Source: Massilioclostridium sp965141735 (GTDB lineage Bacteria > Bacillota > Clostridia > Oscillospirales > Ruminococcaceae). From it: a DNA stretch of 5,963 nucleotides. The stretch is from NCBI GenBank assembly GCA_965141735.1, contig CBCSOX010000172.1, forward strand, positions 1 through 5,963. Direction: 5' to 3'. How positions within the stretch are numbered: the first letter of the stretch is position 1; the number at the start of each line of letters is the position of its first letter. The translations under genes were made by a program, and so were the position numbers. The notes under the pieces are model-generated. The model had not been told where the DNA came from and made no database searches. It worked only from the letters and a program-made list of their open reading frames with translations. Below are positions 5,951 to 5,963 of the stretch, one piece after another.

Positions 5951-5963
5951 CAATCTTGATCCA

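Noticed and set aside
5747..5959. Plus-strand open frame of 70 codons in the operon leader
   Set aside because: The start is a TTG without a ribosome binding site, the frame runs through the terminator-like hairpin, and the product has no recognisable feature.

Overview
The window looks like chromosomal DNA from a Gram-positive anaerobe of the Clostridia, probably near the Ruminococcaceae/Oscillospiraceae. By eye, base composition is moderately GC-rich in the coding parts, with AT-rich promoter DNA. Ribosome binding sites are strong AGGAGG types, one gene appears to start with TTG, and the terminators are compact intrinsic hairpins. The lineage is inferred from gene content and style, not from a marker gene.

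Layout. From 1 to 164 there is an AT-rich promoter region with a short inverted repeat and an extended -10 box. It drives one plus-strand gene (165-572) for a 135-residue membrane-anchored or secreted protein that I do not recognise. Positions 573-723 hold no gene. A perfect 15-bp terminator hairpin (724-758) separates this gene from a convergent four-gene operon on the minus strand.

Read in its own direction (right to left), the operon is: a surface-anchored DUF4430 protein (4290-5705), an EcfT-type membrane protein (3326-4213), an ATPase with two fused ABC domains (1611-3353), and an ECF S component (760-1695). Together these make a complete, dedicated group I energy-coupling factor (ECF) importer plus a candidate extracellular capture protein. 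The S component would bind the substrate in the membrane, the EcfT protein would couple it to ATP hydrolysis, and the double ATPase would supply both nucleotide-binding sites. The DUF4430 domain is related to the C-terminal domain of animal intrinsic factor and transcobalamin. With the family resemblance of the transporter genes, this makes a cobalamin or other corrinoid the most likely cargo, although nothing in the window proves it.

The last three genes are tightly coupled: overlaps of 28 bp (EcfT/ATPase) and 85 bp (ATPase/S component). A perfect 13-bp hairpin without a U-tract lies between the DUF4430 gene and the EcfT gene. Upstream of the operon (5706-5963) is a leader of about 200 bp with several small hairpins, preceded by a terminator-like hairpin at 5912-5950. 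I could not find a canonical cobalamin riboswitch or a convincing promoter there.
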